This document shows positions 49,292 through 58,415 of a stretch of DNA of 64,000 nt, piece after piece. Source of the stretch: Chryseobacterium gleum (lineage in GTDB: Bacteria; Bacteroidota; Bacteroidia; Flavobacteriales_F; PHOS-HE28); contig CAMCAZ010000014.1 in assembly GCA_945872795.1 (NCBI GenBank), positions 1 to 64,000 of the forward strand, read 5' to 3'. Each line of letters starts with the position of its first letter. Positions within the stretch are counted from its first letter, which is position 1. Under the pieces are notes generated by a model, which was given only the letters and a program-made list of their open reading frames with translations, was not told the DNA's origin and searched no databases. A program made the position numbers and the translations under genes.

Positions 49292-52200
49292 TTACGGCAG
49301 TTGTTCCTCGCGCGTGTTCGTGGGGACCGATCCGCCTACGGTCTGCAGGATGGGATCGCGGTCGTTCGCCGCACCCGTGTAGCGCACCACACCATCCAGG
49401 TTCACATCCTCCGGGTGGTAGCCGTTCGTGGTGGCGGTGGGCAGTGAGCCGCCGATGCGCGACAGGATCGGGTCGCGGTCATTGGCCGCCCCCGTGTACC
49501 GGATCACGCCATCGGCATTCACATCGCCCGCCCACAGCGCCTGTATGGGCCCGATGGTGCGGCGCGCATCCACGCCATAGGTCGACACGGCGGCGCTGGA
49601 AAGGTCCAGCACACGGACGCCATTGCCCAGCCCATGTGTTCCGCTCGTCATGATGCCCAAGTGGTTCCGATGGCTGGCCATCACATGGTAGCTCCCTCGT
49701 GGTGCGTCCGGGAACAGCACTGGGGAATTACCATCGGCCATCACCACCTGACCGTTCGCGAGGATCACCGCAGCGCGTTCATCCACGACCAGGGTCGGAT
49801 CGCTGTTGGACCGCAGTTCCAGCCACACCCAATCCACCGGAGCGCTGAGCCCCTGGCGCTGAAGGAGGGATTCCTTCAGCTGCTCTCCGGAGCCATAGGG
49901 GTCGGAAAGCGGGATCAGGCCGGCCGTATGGAGGTCGGTGCGCATGCTCGCCCCGTTCAGCGGGCCTTCCAGGAAGAGCGTGAGGGCCAGCTCGGCATCC
50001 CCGTCCACGTAGTCGAACACGCCATCGCTGTCGCGGTCCACTCCGTGTCTGATCTTGGTGTTCGGATGCACCACTGTCCAAGTGAGCGGAGACCCGGCTT
50101 GGGCGGCGGCCAGCAGTTGGGCGTGGGTCACGGTCTGGCTTGCCAGGTCGCTCTGGTAGGTGTTGCTGCCGATGTAGTAGAATCCGCGCTGCTCCCCGTT
50201 ATAGAGGCCTTTCACCACCAGGGCATAGTCGCTGGGGTACTTCTCCACCATGAAGGTCTTCATGCTGTTCACGCGGCCCACGCTGCCCACACTTCCGTTG
50301 ATGGTCATGCGCATGCCCACGGCGGGAAGTGCGTCCTGGGAAGCGTGGACCAGGTCGAACACTTGGCTCTGGGGACTGTTCGCAGCAGTGATCCCGCCGG
50401 ACCAGGCGAGCAGTTCGGGCTCGTAATCCCCCAGGTAATGTCCGGTTCCGGCCTGGTTGAAGCGGGTCTCCATCACCCCATCGGCCATCATGCCGAAGCC
50501 GCTGGTGCACTCGGTGGTGTTGTAGAAGAAGCCGTTCTTCCGGTAAACTGTCCGAAGGTCGGGCACCATGTTCGTGTTGTTGGTCATGTTCACCACACCC
50601 GCATTGGTATTTGAGCCGTTGCCCGGCAGGTGCCCGCGCCCGGTGCCGGTCTGGTGGCAATGTGAACAGTTCACGTTCACCGCTACGAAGAGCCGGACGC
50701 CCGCTGCTGGGATCGTCTGGAACGTGGTGCCTGTCAGTCGCACACGGCCAGGGTTCATGCGTTCCACGGCGGAGGCCACGGCGCTGTCCGGGCGGATGGT
50801 GCGGTACGGATTGGGCACATGCCAGCAGGCATCCAGGAAGTCGCTGAACTCCTGCATGCTCAGCGGGTCCAGCGGCGCATCGGCACCCTGCAGGTCCACG
50901 AAGGCCCCCGCGAAATCATGGAAGCCGCTCTTGTCGCCGCGCCAGTGCAGCTTGCCCGTTCCCCGGTTGATGATGTCGATGAGGAACTGGGTCGTCTTCA
51001 GACCCTTCATCGGGTGGAAGGTCTTGTTGCCCGCAGGGTCGTTCACGGTGACCATCTCCCCGGCGGGGTTCCCCAGGTCCCAGGCCAGGCGGTCCCAACG
51101 GGTATCCACATGGCACGAACCGCAGGAGATCTGCCCGTGCCCCGAACCCGTGTGCGTATTGTACAGGTGCTTGCGGCCCTTCTTGATGGCCACGGGCGTC
51201 GGGTCGAAGAACGCGGTGCGCGCGGTCTCCCGGTCAGTGCCGAGGTCGATCGTGGAGATGGAACCGTCGAACTTGTTGAGCACGTACCCACGGTTGCGCA
51301 CCTCGTCGAGCACCATACCCGTGGGGCCTTCACCCACCGCGATCGGATCGGGCACCGTGCGCGAACCCGTGGCCGCGATGGTGATGATGTTGTTCGAACC
51401 CATGCCCGTGACATAGGCCTTGCTGCCGTCGGACTTCCACACGATGGCGCGCGGATCGCCCACGGACTGCTTGCGCAGCAGGGGCGGGGAACTGGTCGCG
51501 GCGTAGTTGATGTGCGGGTTGAGGTCGGTGATCGACGGGCTTCCGGCCGGTGCGAAGCGCGACACGTTCACATGGAGGAAGGTGCCTTTCAGGTTCGGTT
51601 CGAAACGCACCTCGTTGGTGGCATCGGTGCCCACCACGTACACCTCGCCGCTTTGTGGATGCACCGCCATGGCCATCAGGATGTTGCCCAGGTGCGCCTT
51701 GTAGGTGACACCCGCCGTGGTGGGGCTGTTCGCATTGATGATGGCCACGTCGCGATCAGGCATGTCCCAGCCAGCGATGCGGGCCGTTCCGGCGACGCCT
51801 CCAGTGACGATGTTCGTCCAGTTGCCCCCATTGTCATCCATCCACTGCCCGGAAGTGTTCTTGCGCACCACCAGGCTGTGGTTGCCCGGCATGGCGGGGT
51901 TCGCCGGGTTCATCGGCGGGCTGAACCCGGCACCGGCGTTGGGCACCGGCACCACTCCGCCGTACGGACCGGCAGGGTTGGCCACGTCGTTCGGGATGGT
52001 GGTGCACCCGCCCTGTGGCGAGCAGAAGCCGCCCGAATGGAAGACGTTGCCGGGCACCACGGTGGTCTGGTTTCCGCTTTCGAAGAAGGCCGCATACACG
52101 GTTGATCCATCGGGGCTCACCGCAAGGGCCCGTGGCTGCTCCCCCTTCAGCAGCACCTCGGTGGGCGGGTTGCTGGGGTTTGCGGGATCGAAGACCTGCA

Positions 52201-52693
52201 CACTTTCACGTTCGGCGCAGGATACGAAGGCACGCACGGGTGAACCCGCGAAGACCACATCGGCCGGCTCGTTCTCCGTGAGCACACTGCGGACCGTGGC
52301 TTTCTGGGTGAGGTCCACGATGCTCACCTCATCGCTCACCTGGCACACCACCCAGGCCTCGTTGTTGGTCCGGGCGCGCACCGTCACGGGGTCCAGTCCC
52401 ACCGGGATGCTGGCCGTGTGAACGATGCCTGTGAGCGTGATGGTATACACCTCCAGACTGTTGTTCCCCGTGTTCACCGCTAGGAGCTTGGTCCCGTCCG
52501 GCGTCATGTCGATGGGATGCACGTGGGCCGACTCGAAGTTGGTGAAGTCGGAGGTCGGTACATCGCTCTTCGCCCCGCCGCTCAGGTCCGTTCGTTCCTT
52601 GACGCCGATGGCGTTGAAGGCGGAGAATGCGACCAGGCCGCTGACCAGGATGGTGGAGAGCAGGGCCTTGTGCCGGGTGATGGTGGAATGCAT
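49292..52693 (-). CDS. Large exported beta-propeller/dihaem cytochrome protein with Asp-rich repeats
   Basis: A 1133-residue protein with an N-terminal export span (LLSTILVSGLVAFSAFNAIG). Residues ~60-500 are a YVTN-type beta-propeller (TKLLAVNTGNNSLEVYTI, ALAVSPDGSTVYAAFFES). A cytochrome c peroxidase-like part carries two c-haem motifs, CGSCH near residue 523 and CSHCH near residue 677. Near the end, two dockerin-like repeats (GDVNADGVIRYTGAANDRDP and EDVNLDGVVRYTGAANDRDP) have calcium-loop-like spacing and are shared by other surface proteins of this group. It probably sits on the outer surface and moves electrons or binds partners. Confidence 0.75.
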   Translation of the reverse strand: MHSTITRHKALLSTILVSGLVAFSAFNAIGVKERTDLSGGAKSDVPTSDFTNFESAHVHPIDMTPDGTKLLAVNTGNNSLEVYTITLTGIVHTASIPVGLDPVTVRARTNNEAWVVCQVSDEVSIVDLTQKATVRSVLTENEPADVVFAGSPVRAFVSCAERESVQVFDPANPSNPPTEVLLKGEQPRALAVSPDGSTVYAAFFESGNQTTVVPGNVFHSGGFCSPQGGCTTIPNDVANPAGPYGGVVPVPNAGAGFSPPMNPANPAMPGNHSLVVRKNTSGQWMDDNGGNWTNIVTGGVAGTARIAGWDMPDRDVAIINANSPTTAGVTYKAHLGNILMAMAVHPQSGEVYVVGTDATNEVRFEPNLKGTFLHVNVSRFAPAGSPSITDLNPHINYAATSSPPLLRKQSVGDPRAIVWKSDGSKAYVTGMGSNNIITIAATGSRTVPDPIAVGEGPTGMVLDEVRNRGYVLNKFDGSISTIDLGTDRETARTAFFDPTPVAIKKGRKHLYNTHTGSGHGQISCGSCHVDTRWDRLAWDLGNPAGEMVTVNDPAGNKTFHPMKGLKTTQFLIDIINRGTGKLHWRGDKSGFHDFAGAFVDLQGADAPLDPLSMQEFSDFLDACWHVPNPYRTIRPDSAVASAVERMNPGRVRLTGTTFQTIPAAGVRLFVAVNVNCSHCHQTGTGRGHLPGNGSNTNAGVVNMTNNTNMVPDLRTVYRKNGFFYNTTECTSGFGMMADGVMETRFNQAGTGHYLGDYEPELLAWSGGITAANSPQSQVFDLVHASQDALPAVGMRMTINGSVGSVGRVNSMKTFMVEKYPSDYALVVKGLYNGEQRGFYYIGSNTYQSDLASQTVTHAQLLAAAQAGSPLTWTVVHPNTKIRHGVDRDSDGVFDYVDGDAELALTLFLEGPLNGASMRTDLHTAGLIPLSDPYGSGEQLKESLLQRQGLSAPVDWVWLELRSNSDPTLVVDERAAVILANGQVVMADGNSPVLFPDAPRGSYHVMASHRNHLGIMTSGTHGLGNGVRVLDLSSAAVSTYGVDARRTIGPIQALWAGDVNADGVIRYTGAANDRDPILSRIGGSLPTATTNGYHPEDVNLDGVVRYTGAANDRDPILQTVGGSVPTNTREEQLP

Positions 52694-52828
52694 GGTGAGG
52701 CGTGCTTGTGACCCCGTTGCACTGCATTGATCCTCAGGTCAACACGCAGGCTTCCCGGGCCGAATGGAGAACCAATCTATTGGATCTCGTACTCACCTGC
52801 AAGCTTTGCCCAGGGGACCAAGGTCTCC

Positions 52829-55432
52829 TCACTGGTCCAGGCGGTGCGCCAGGGTCACGGTCTTCTTGTACTTCTCCACGTTGCCGCTGAGGTCATACAC
52901 CTCCAGCAGCACGACGTACGCCCCCATGCGGGCCTTGCTGCCACCGTCCATCAGGCCGTCCCAGCTCACCGCACCCTCAGTGCCCAGCAGCTGGTTCTCC
53001 ATCAACTTGATCATCTCCCTGCCGGCGATGTCGAACACGCTCATCGTCCCCACGAAGCCCGGTTGCTCGAAGCGATACGCGATGGTGAGCAGGTCCTGGT
53101 AGCCATCGTTGTCCGGTGAGAAGATGGACGGTTCGATGGTCATCTCACCGGAAGCTTCCGGGGCTGCAGCGTACTGCGAGTTGAGGAAGCCCGGCGTGGC
53201 TTTCCCGGCCACATCGGAGGCGGTCTGCCAGTTGGTGGCATCCTCCGTCGGGCGGTCGGGAACAACGCGTTCCAGCGTGTAGCCCTCCGTATTGTTCACC
53301 AGGCCGAAGTGCAGGTCATCCGAGTATCGGAACAGATCGAGCGTGGTGCCATCGGGCGCCTGGAGCACCACGGTGCCTTCGCCGTTGTTGTAGCTCGGCA
53401 TGTCCGTTTCCACGAAGCGCTCGGTGCGGCTCTGCGGGTAGGTGGATGCCGTGTTCAGCGCACTCTCGGTGATCAGCACGTACTCACCGGGGAGCAGTAG
53501 CATGGCCGAGTTGATGAGCGTCGGGCTGCTGATGACACCGTCCGTTTCATTCGCCAATTTCCAACCGGAAAGGCTCAGGGTCTTCTGCGAACGGTTGTAA
53601 AGCTCAACCAGGTCGCTGCCGCTGCCGATGGGGTCGTACAGCACCTCGTTGATCACCACGTCTCCCACCTCCACCGCTTCGGGCAGCGCGAAGGAGAGGG
53701 CGTTCGGTGCGCCGATGGCATTGCCCGGACAATCGTTCACACCGGACACCGTCACGGTATAGAGCGTGCCGATGACGAGCGCCTCATCCAAGGTCAGTTG
53801 CGCGCGGTCCGCGGCAGGAACGGTGACGCCGGAAACCGCGACCGCAGGGGTGATGACATAACTCCCGGCCAACAGGCTCGCGGCGTCCATCGTTTCACTG
53901 AAGACCATCGTGATCGATGTGGTACTGTTCACCACCACACTGCCCAGGGTGGGGGCCTGCAGGTCCGGAACGATGGCATAGATGCTGTTCTGGACGCCCG
54001 GGGTTCCGCCCGCCGCAGCGCTGCTGGCCCGCCAGTTCGCGGCACCGCTGCAGGGTGCCGTGGGGTCGATCTGCTCCAGGGTCCAACCCCCATCATCCTT
54101 CACGGCATCCTGGTACCAGGCCAGGGCGTAGGTCACGGCATCGATCAACTGGCCGTTGTCATCGCGAAGCTCCAAGGCGTCGCCATCGTTGTTCAAGGCC
54201 GGCAGGCTGGCGAGCCCGATCTTGTTCGTGATGTTCGGGAAGAGCGCCAGGTTCGCTGTCGCGGTGAGCAGCACATGGCCGCCCGGCGTCAAGGCGTAGG
54301 TCGGAAGGCTCACCGGTGTCCCGCCATCGCTGAAGGTCCAGCCCGAAAGCTCGAAGGTCCGGTCGGGTGTGGCGTTGTACAGTTCCACGAACTCCACCTC
54401 CGGTAGCCCCACCACCGGTGAGGGGTCCGCCATGATCTCGTTGATCACCACATCGCGCGGTCCCGCGGTTTCCGGCACGGCGTAGATGAAGTCGATGGAC
54501 ACCTGCGCCGCAGCGTTCCCCGCTGCGTCCTGGGCCCCTTCGGCGATCAGGCTGTATGTGTTTCCATTGGTGAAGGCCAGCGCTGCCGTGAGGTGCACCA
54601 GGGTGGGGTCGCTCACATCCAGCACGGCACCCGATACACCGATGAAGGGGATGATGTCATAGGTGCCGATGAAGGCCGGGTCCAAGGGTTCGTTGTACAC
54701 CACATCAACAGCTGTGGCACTGATGGCCGTTGCGCTGACCACCGCCGGTGCGCTGAGGTCCACAGGGATCACACCCACACTGAAGTCGTCGAAGAAGTGG
54801 TTGTTGACCGCGCTGGCCGCCGAGCTCTGGACCACCAGCAGACCGAAATGGGTGCCCGCATCCACCGCAGGATCGTTCGCCGAACCCGCCACCACGAAGG
54901 TGCCGGTGTTGCCGTCATCGAACTGGAGCGTCCAATCATTGCCCGCGGTCCGTTCCACTCGGATCACGAGCGGGTTGCTCGTGCTGCTGTTCACCACAGC
55001 ATCCGCACTGGCCAGCACCGACGTGTTGGTCCCCGACACGCGCTTGAACAGCTCCACGCGGTCCTGCGTACCGCCCACACGGACGAACCATCCGTTCTGC
55101 ACGGAGGGGATGTCGGCATTGTCCGCGATGAGGTACACATCCACATAGTTCGCGCCGCTGGTGGCGAAGCGCAGGTCCATGGACCACTGCCAGCGCGCGT
55201 TGGTCGCCAGGGTGCTCGCCGTGCTCAGGGCGTAGTTCGATGCCCCCGGGCTGTTGCTGCGCAGCACCTGGTCGCCTCCATCATCCACCACGGTGAACAG
55301 GGCGTCATTGCCGGTCCAGGCAGGGGCAGCAGTGAAGTTGCCGTCCGAAAAGTCGTCGGTGAACTGGGCTTGGGAGCCTGCCCATGACACGGACAGGGCC
55401 AGCGTAAGAAGAGCGATCGCAATGCGGTTCAT
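52829..55432 (-). CDS. Large secreted protein with lamin-tail domains
   Basis: An 867-residue exported protein (signal MNRIAIALLTLALSVSWAGS). The N-terminal ~220 residues look like a concanavalin-type domain (FTDDFSDGNFTAAPAWTGND). Two lamin-tail domains (VVINEIMADPSPVVGLPEVEFVELYN and VVINEVLYDPIGSGSDLVELYN) each precede an Ig-like or similar region with a VVNSTTSITMVFSETMDA-type bacterial Ig segment. The C-terminal part (FSPDNDGYQDLLTIAYRF, GAYVVLLEVYDLSGNVEKYKK) is FlgD-like and may act as an attachment or sorting domain. No catalytic site is obvious. Transcription is leftward from near asd. Confidence 0.72.
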   Translation of the reverse strand: MNRIAIALLTLALSVSWAGSQAQFTDDFSDGNFTAAPAWTGNDALFTVVDDGGDQVLRSNSPGASNYALSTASTLATNARWQWSMDLRFATSGANYVDVYLIADNADIPSVQNGWFVRVGGTQDRVELFKRVSGTNTSVLASADAVVNSSTSNPLVIRVERTAGNDWTLQFDDGNTGTFVVAGSANDPAVDAGTHFGLLVVQSSAASAVNNHFFDDFSVGVIPVDLSAPAVVSATAISATAVDVVYNEPLDPAFIGTYDIIPFIGVSGAVLDVSDPTLVHLTAALAFTNGNTYSLIAEGAQDAAGNAAAQVSIDFIYAVPETAGPRDVVINEIMADPSPVVGLPEVEFVELYNATPDRTFELSGWTFSDGGTPVSLPTYALTPGGHVLLTATANLALFPNITNKIGLASLPALNNDGDALELRDDNGQLIDAVTYALAWYQDAVKDDGGWTLEQIDPTAPCSGAANWRASSAAAGGTPGVQNSIYAIVPDLQAPTLGSVVVNSTTSITMVFSETMDAASLLAGSYVITPAVAVSGVTVPAADRAQLTLDEALVIGTLYTVTVSGVNDCPGNAIGAPNALSFALPEAVEVGDVVINEVLYDPIGSGSDLVELYNRSQKTLSLSGWKLANETDGVISSPTLINSAMLLLPGEYVLITESALNTASTYPQSRTERFVETDMPSYNNGEGTVVLQAPDGTTLDLFRYSDDLHFGLVNNTEGYTLERVVPDRPTEDATNWQTASDVAGKATPGFLNSQYAAAPEASGEMTIEPSIFSPDNDGYQDLLTIAYRFEQPGFVGTMSVFDIAGREMIKLMENQLLGTEGAVSWDGLMDGGSKARMGAYVVLLEVYDLSGNVEKYKKTVTLAHRLDQ

Positions 55433-55493
55433 GGGACTTCGGTCGGTCGGGCACTCTGCATAACCGGGTGCCCGTCCGTGGCGGACAAGGTAG

Positions 55494-55501
55494 TACTTTC
55501 G
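55494..55501 (+). promoter_or_regulatory. -7 promoter box, asd
   Basis: TACTTTCG ends 27 nt before the asd ATG. Confidence 0.5.
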
Positions 55502-55528
55502 GCTACTGAACCACGTTGACAGAACATC

Positions 55529-56536
55529 ATGAAAGTCGCAGTAGTAGGGGCCACCGGATTGGTCGGGGGGGTGATGCTGAGGGTGTTGGAGGAAAGGGCA
55601 TTTCCCGTGGATGAACTGCTGGCCGTGGCCAGCGATCGCAGTGCCGGGCGCACGGTCCGTTTCCGCGGCGCGGAAGTGCCTGTCATCGGCATGGAGGCGG
55701 CCATCGCCGCCCGACCCGATATCGCCCTGTTCTCGGCCGGCGGAGGCACCTCCCTGGAATGGGCCCCGCGTTTTGCCGAGGTGGGCTGCACGGTGATCGA
55801 CAACAGCAGCGCCTGGCGCATGTTCGCCGACAAGAAACTGGTGGTGCCCGAGGTGAACGGAGAGGTGCTGGGATCCGAGGACCGCATCATCGCCAACCCC
55901 AATTGCAGCACGATCCAATTGGTGATGACCCTGGCCCCCTTGAACAAGGCATTCGGCGTTCAGCGCGTCATCGTATCCACCTACCAGGCCGTGACAGGCA
56001 CAGGCATGAAGGCGGTGCAGCAGTTGGAGAACGAACGCAAGGGTGTCGACGGCGACATGGCCTATCCCTTCCGCATCGACGGGAACGTGATCCCCCGCTG
56101 CGATGCCTTCATCGACAACGGCTACACAAAGGAGGAGATGAAGCTGGTGAACGAGACGAAGAAGATCCTCGACCCCGCGATCCGCGTCACGGCCACCGCC
56201 GTTCGGGTGCCGGTGACGGGCGGGCACAGTGAATCCGTGAACATCGAATTCGCCACCGAGTTCGAAGTGGATGAGGTACGTCGGCTACTGGCGGCCTTTC
56301 CCGGGATCACCGTGGCCGATGAGCCCGGGAACGACATCTACCCCATGCCGCTCCATGCCGGCGGCAGGGATGAGGTCTTTGTGGGCCGCATCCGCCGGGA
56401 TGAGACCCAGCCACGCACATTGAACCTGTGGATCGTGGCCGATAACCTTCGGAAAGGCGCTGCCACCAATGCCGTGCAGATCGCTGAGCTCCTGGTGCGG
56501 AAAGGTTTCGTGCGCTCGGGTCAGGCCGTGGCCTGA
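55529..56536 (+). CDS. asd: Aspartate-semialdehyde dehydrogenase
   Basis: Reduces L-aspartyl-phosphate to the semialdehyde on the path to lysine/diaminopimelate, threonine and methionine. The 335-residue protein has VAVVGATGLVGGVMLRVLEE, the catalytic Cys in IIANPNCSTIQLVM and the substrate-binding stretch RVPVTGGHSESVNIEF. It is divergent from the lamin-tail gene. Its 3' end overlaps the convergent lspA by 16 nt. Confidence 0.96.
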   Translation: MKVAVVGATGLVGGVMLRVLEERAFPVDELLAVASDRSAGRTVRFRGAEVPVIGMEAAIAARPDIALFSAGGGTSLEWAPRFAEVGCTVIDNSSAWRMFADKKLVVPEVNGEVLGSEDRIIANPNCSTIQLVMTLAPLNKAFGVQRVIVSTYQAVTGTGMKAVQQLENERKGVDGDMAYPFRIDGNVIPRCDAFIDNGYTKEEMKLVNETKKILDPAIRVTATAVRVPVTGGHSESVNIEFATEFEVDEVRRLLAAFPGITVADEPGNDIYPMPLHAGGRDEVFVGRIRRDETQPRTLNLWIVADNLRKGAATNAVQIAELLVRKGFVRSGQAVA

Positions 56537-57225
56537 TCCGGCCTGTTTTCGGACTCCTTGCTCCCTTCTGCGACATCCGACGTCGCTACGTCGGCCTCTT
56601 CCTGTTCGGTCGTGCTGGTCCCTCCAGTCGCATCTGTCCGTTCGGGACGCTGCACGAGGATGAACAGGACCACCCCGGAGGTGATGGCCGCATCGGCGAT
56701 GTTGAACACCGGACGGAAGAAGAGGAAGTGTTCTCCGCCCCAGACCGGCAGCCATTCAGGCAATCGGCCTTCCCAGAGCGGGAAGTAGAACATGTCCACC
56801 ACGGCGCCGTGCAGGAAGGGGGCATAGCCTCCCTCGGCAGGGAAGAGCAAGGCCTTCTGGAAGGGCGAACTGGCGCTGAAGATCAGGCCGTAGAAGGTGC
56901 TGTCGATGATGTTGCCCAAGGCCCCTGAAAAGATCAGCGCCACGCTCGCGATCTGGATGCCCCGCGCACCCGTCCGGGTCATGCGCACCAAGGCGTAGCC
57001 GATACCGGCCACGGCGATGATGCGGAACAGCGACAGGAGCAGCTTGCCCCATTCACCGCCGAACTCCATCCCGAAGGCCATCCCCCGGTTCTCGATGAAA
57101 TGCAGGTAGGCCCAGTCGCCGAACAGCGGAATGGCCGAATCGTAGAAGAACGTGAGCTTCACCCACACCTTCAGCACCTGATCCGCCACCAGGACGAGCA
57201 GGATGATGGCGAGGGCGCGCTTCAA
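56521..57225 (-). CDS. lspA: Lipoprotein signal peptidase with charged C-terminal tail
   Basis: Signal peptidase II, an inner-membrane aspartyl protease that cleaves prolipoproteins at the lipobox. It has four spans and both catalytic aspartates: GALGNIIDSTFYG and PVFNIADAAITSGVVL. The 234-residue length exceeds the usual ~165 because of an acidic C-terminal tail of about 45 residues (TEQEEADVATSDVAEGSKES). The start is TTG (CAA at 57223-57225), since no ATG lies upstream in frame. It is the third gene of an ileS / DksA-like / lspA operon and would process the several lipoproteins seen in this window. Confidence 0.93.
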   Translation of the reverse strand: MKRALAIILLVLVADQVLKVWVKLTFFYDSAIPLFGDWAYLHFIENRGMAFGMEFGGEWGKLLLSLFRIIAVAGIGYALVRMTRTGARGIQIASVALIFSGALGNIIDSTFYGLIFSASSPFQKALLFPAEGGYAPFLHGAVVDMFYFPLWEGRLPEWLPVWGGEHFLFFRPVFNIADAAITSGVVLFILVQRPERTDATGGTSTTEQEEADVATSDVAEGSKESENRPDQATA

Positions 57226-57253
57226 GGTCTGCGGTTCTCGTTCAGCGAACGGA

Positions 57254-58366
57254 TCAACCGTTCATCTGCTGCTTGGCCTCGATGCTCAGGGTGGCGTGCG
57301 GGACCAGACGAAGACGCTCCTTGCTGATCAGGCGGCCCGTGACGCGGCAGATGCCGTAGGTCTTGTTCCGGATGCGCAACAGGGCATCCTCCAGGTGCTT
57401 GATGAACTTCTCCTGACGGGCGGCCAGCTGTGCGGTCTCCTCACGGCTCAGCGTTTCACTGCCGTCCTCGATCATCTTGAACGAGGGGCTCGTGTCGTCC
57501 GTACCGTTGTTGTCCGTGTTGGCCAGGGTCTGCTTCAGCAGGTCATAGTCCTTGCGGGCCTCGTCCAGCTTGCGATTGATCAGGTCACGGAACTCGACCA
57601 GCTCATCATCGGAATAGCGCAGCTTGTCGGCGCTTTCCAGGGTGGATACGTGCTTCTTGACGGTGGGTGCTGACATGGGGCGATTGGGGACCAGGATCTG
57701 GGTCACCAATGGCTTGGAGGCTGCAGCTGACCGGAGGCCATCCTTCTCACTCTTCTTCGATTCCTTCTTCACGGGCTTGGGTGCAGGTGCCGGTTTTTCG
57801 GCTTTGGGTGCAGGAACAACAACGGGTTTCGGTGCCGGCTTGGTCTCAGCCTTCGATGGAACAGGCTTCGGCGCGGGTTTGACGGGAGCCTTGGGCGCCG
57901 CCTTCTTGACCTCCGCTTTCGCGGGGGCCTTGGGTGCCGCCTTCTTCACAACAGGCTTCACCACCTTCTTGGGTGCGACCTTGGCGACCTTCTTGCTTTT
58001 GCCCGCCGCAGCCTTTGCGGAGGCAGGGGCCACCACGGCTTTCTTCACTGGGCGGGGCACCTTCTTCGCGGCTTTTTTACCCGCTGCAGCTTTTGCGGAG
58101 GAGGGCTTCACCACGGCCTTGGACGCTTTCTTCGGGGCGGCCTTGGCCGTCTTCTTCGCCACCGCTTTCACGGTGGCCTTTTTCTTGGCCGGGGCTTTCG
58201 CCACTGCTTTCTTCGGAGCCGGTTTCGCCTTGGCTGCTTTCACCGCTTTCTTGGGAGCGGGCTTGGCAGTTTTCTTCGCCGCAGGTTTTGCCACCTTCTT
58301 GGGTGCGGGCTTGGCAGCCTTCTTCGCAGGCTTTGCAGCCTTTTTCGGTGCGGGTTTCTTGGCCAT
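57254..58366 (-). CDS. DksA/TraR-like protein with long histone-H1-like tail
   Basis: A 370-residue protein. Residues 1 to about 210 are a Lys/Ala/Pro-rich, disordered repeat tail (AKPAPKKAVKAAKAKPAPKK style), resembling eukaryotic histone H1 tails and bacterial H1-like proteins. The last ~120 residues are DksA-like: a coiled coil (LRYSDDELVEFRDLINRKLDEARKDY) and the zinc-finger segment YGICRVTGRLISKERLRLVPHAT, in which only one of the four zinc Cys remains. DksA-like proteins bind the RNA polymerase secondary channel. The fusion suggests combined nucleoid and polymerase binding. The box TATATTTG lies just upstream. Confidence 0.85.
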   Translation of the reverse strand: MAKKPAPKKAAKPAKKAAKPAPKKVAKPAAKKTAKPAPKKAVKAAKAKPAPKKAVAKAPAKKKATVKAVAKKTAKAAPKKASKAVVKPSSAKAAAGKKAAKKVPRPVKKAVVAPASAKAAAGKSKKVAKVAPKKVVKPVVKKAAPKAPAKAEVKKAAPKAPVKPAPKPVPSKAETKPAPKPVVVPAPKAEKPAPAPKPVKKESKKSEKDGLRSAAASKPLVTQILVPNRPMSAPTVKKHVSTLESADKLRYSDDELVEFRDLINRKLDEARKDYDLLKQTLANTDNNGTDDTSPSFKMIEDGSETLSREETAQLAARQEKFIKHLEDALLRIRNKTYGICRVTGRLISKERLRLVPHATLSIEAKQQMNG

Positions 58367-58393
58367 GGCGTCCGGTGTTTGCTAAAAGATCCG

Positions 58394-58401
58394 CAAATAT
58401 A
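58394..58401 (-). promoter_or_regulatory. -7 promoter box, DksA-like/lspA genes
   Basis: The minus strand reads TATATTTG, 27 nt before the ATG at 58366. Confidence 0.5.
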
Positions 58402-58415
58402 GACCGATCGGGGCC

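Noticed and set aside
57700-58366. Repetitive GC-rich DNA that might be a tandem repeat element
   Set aside because: It is the coding sequence of the Lys/Ala/Pro tail of the DksA-like protein, in frame and without frameshift.
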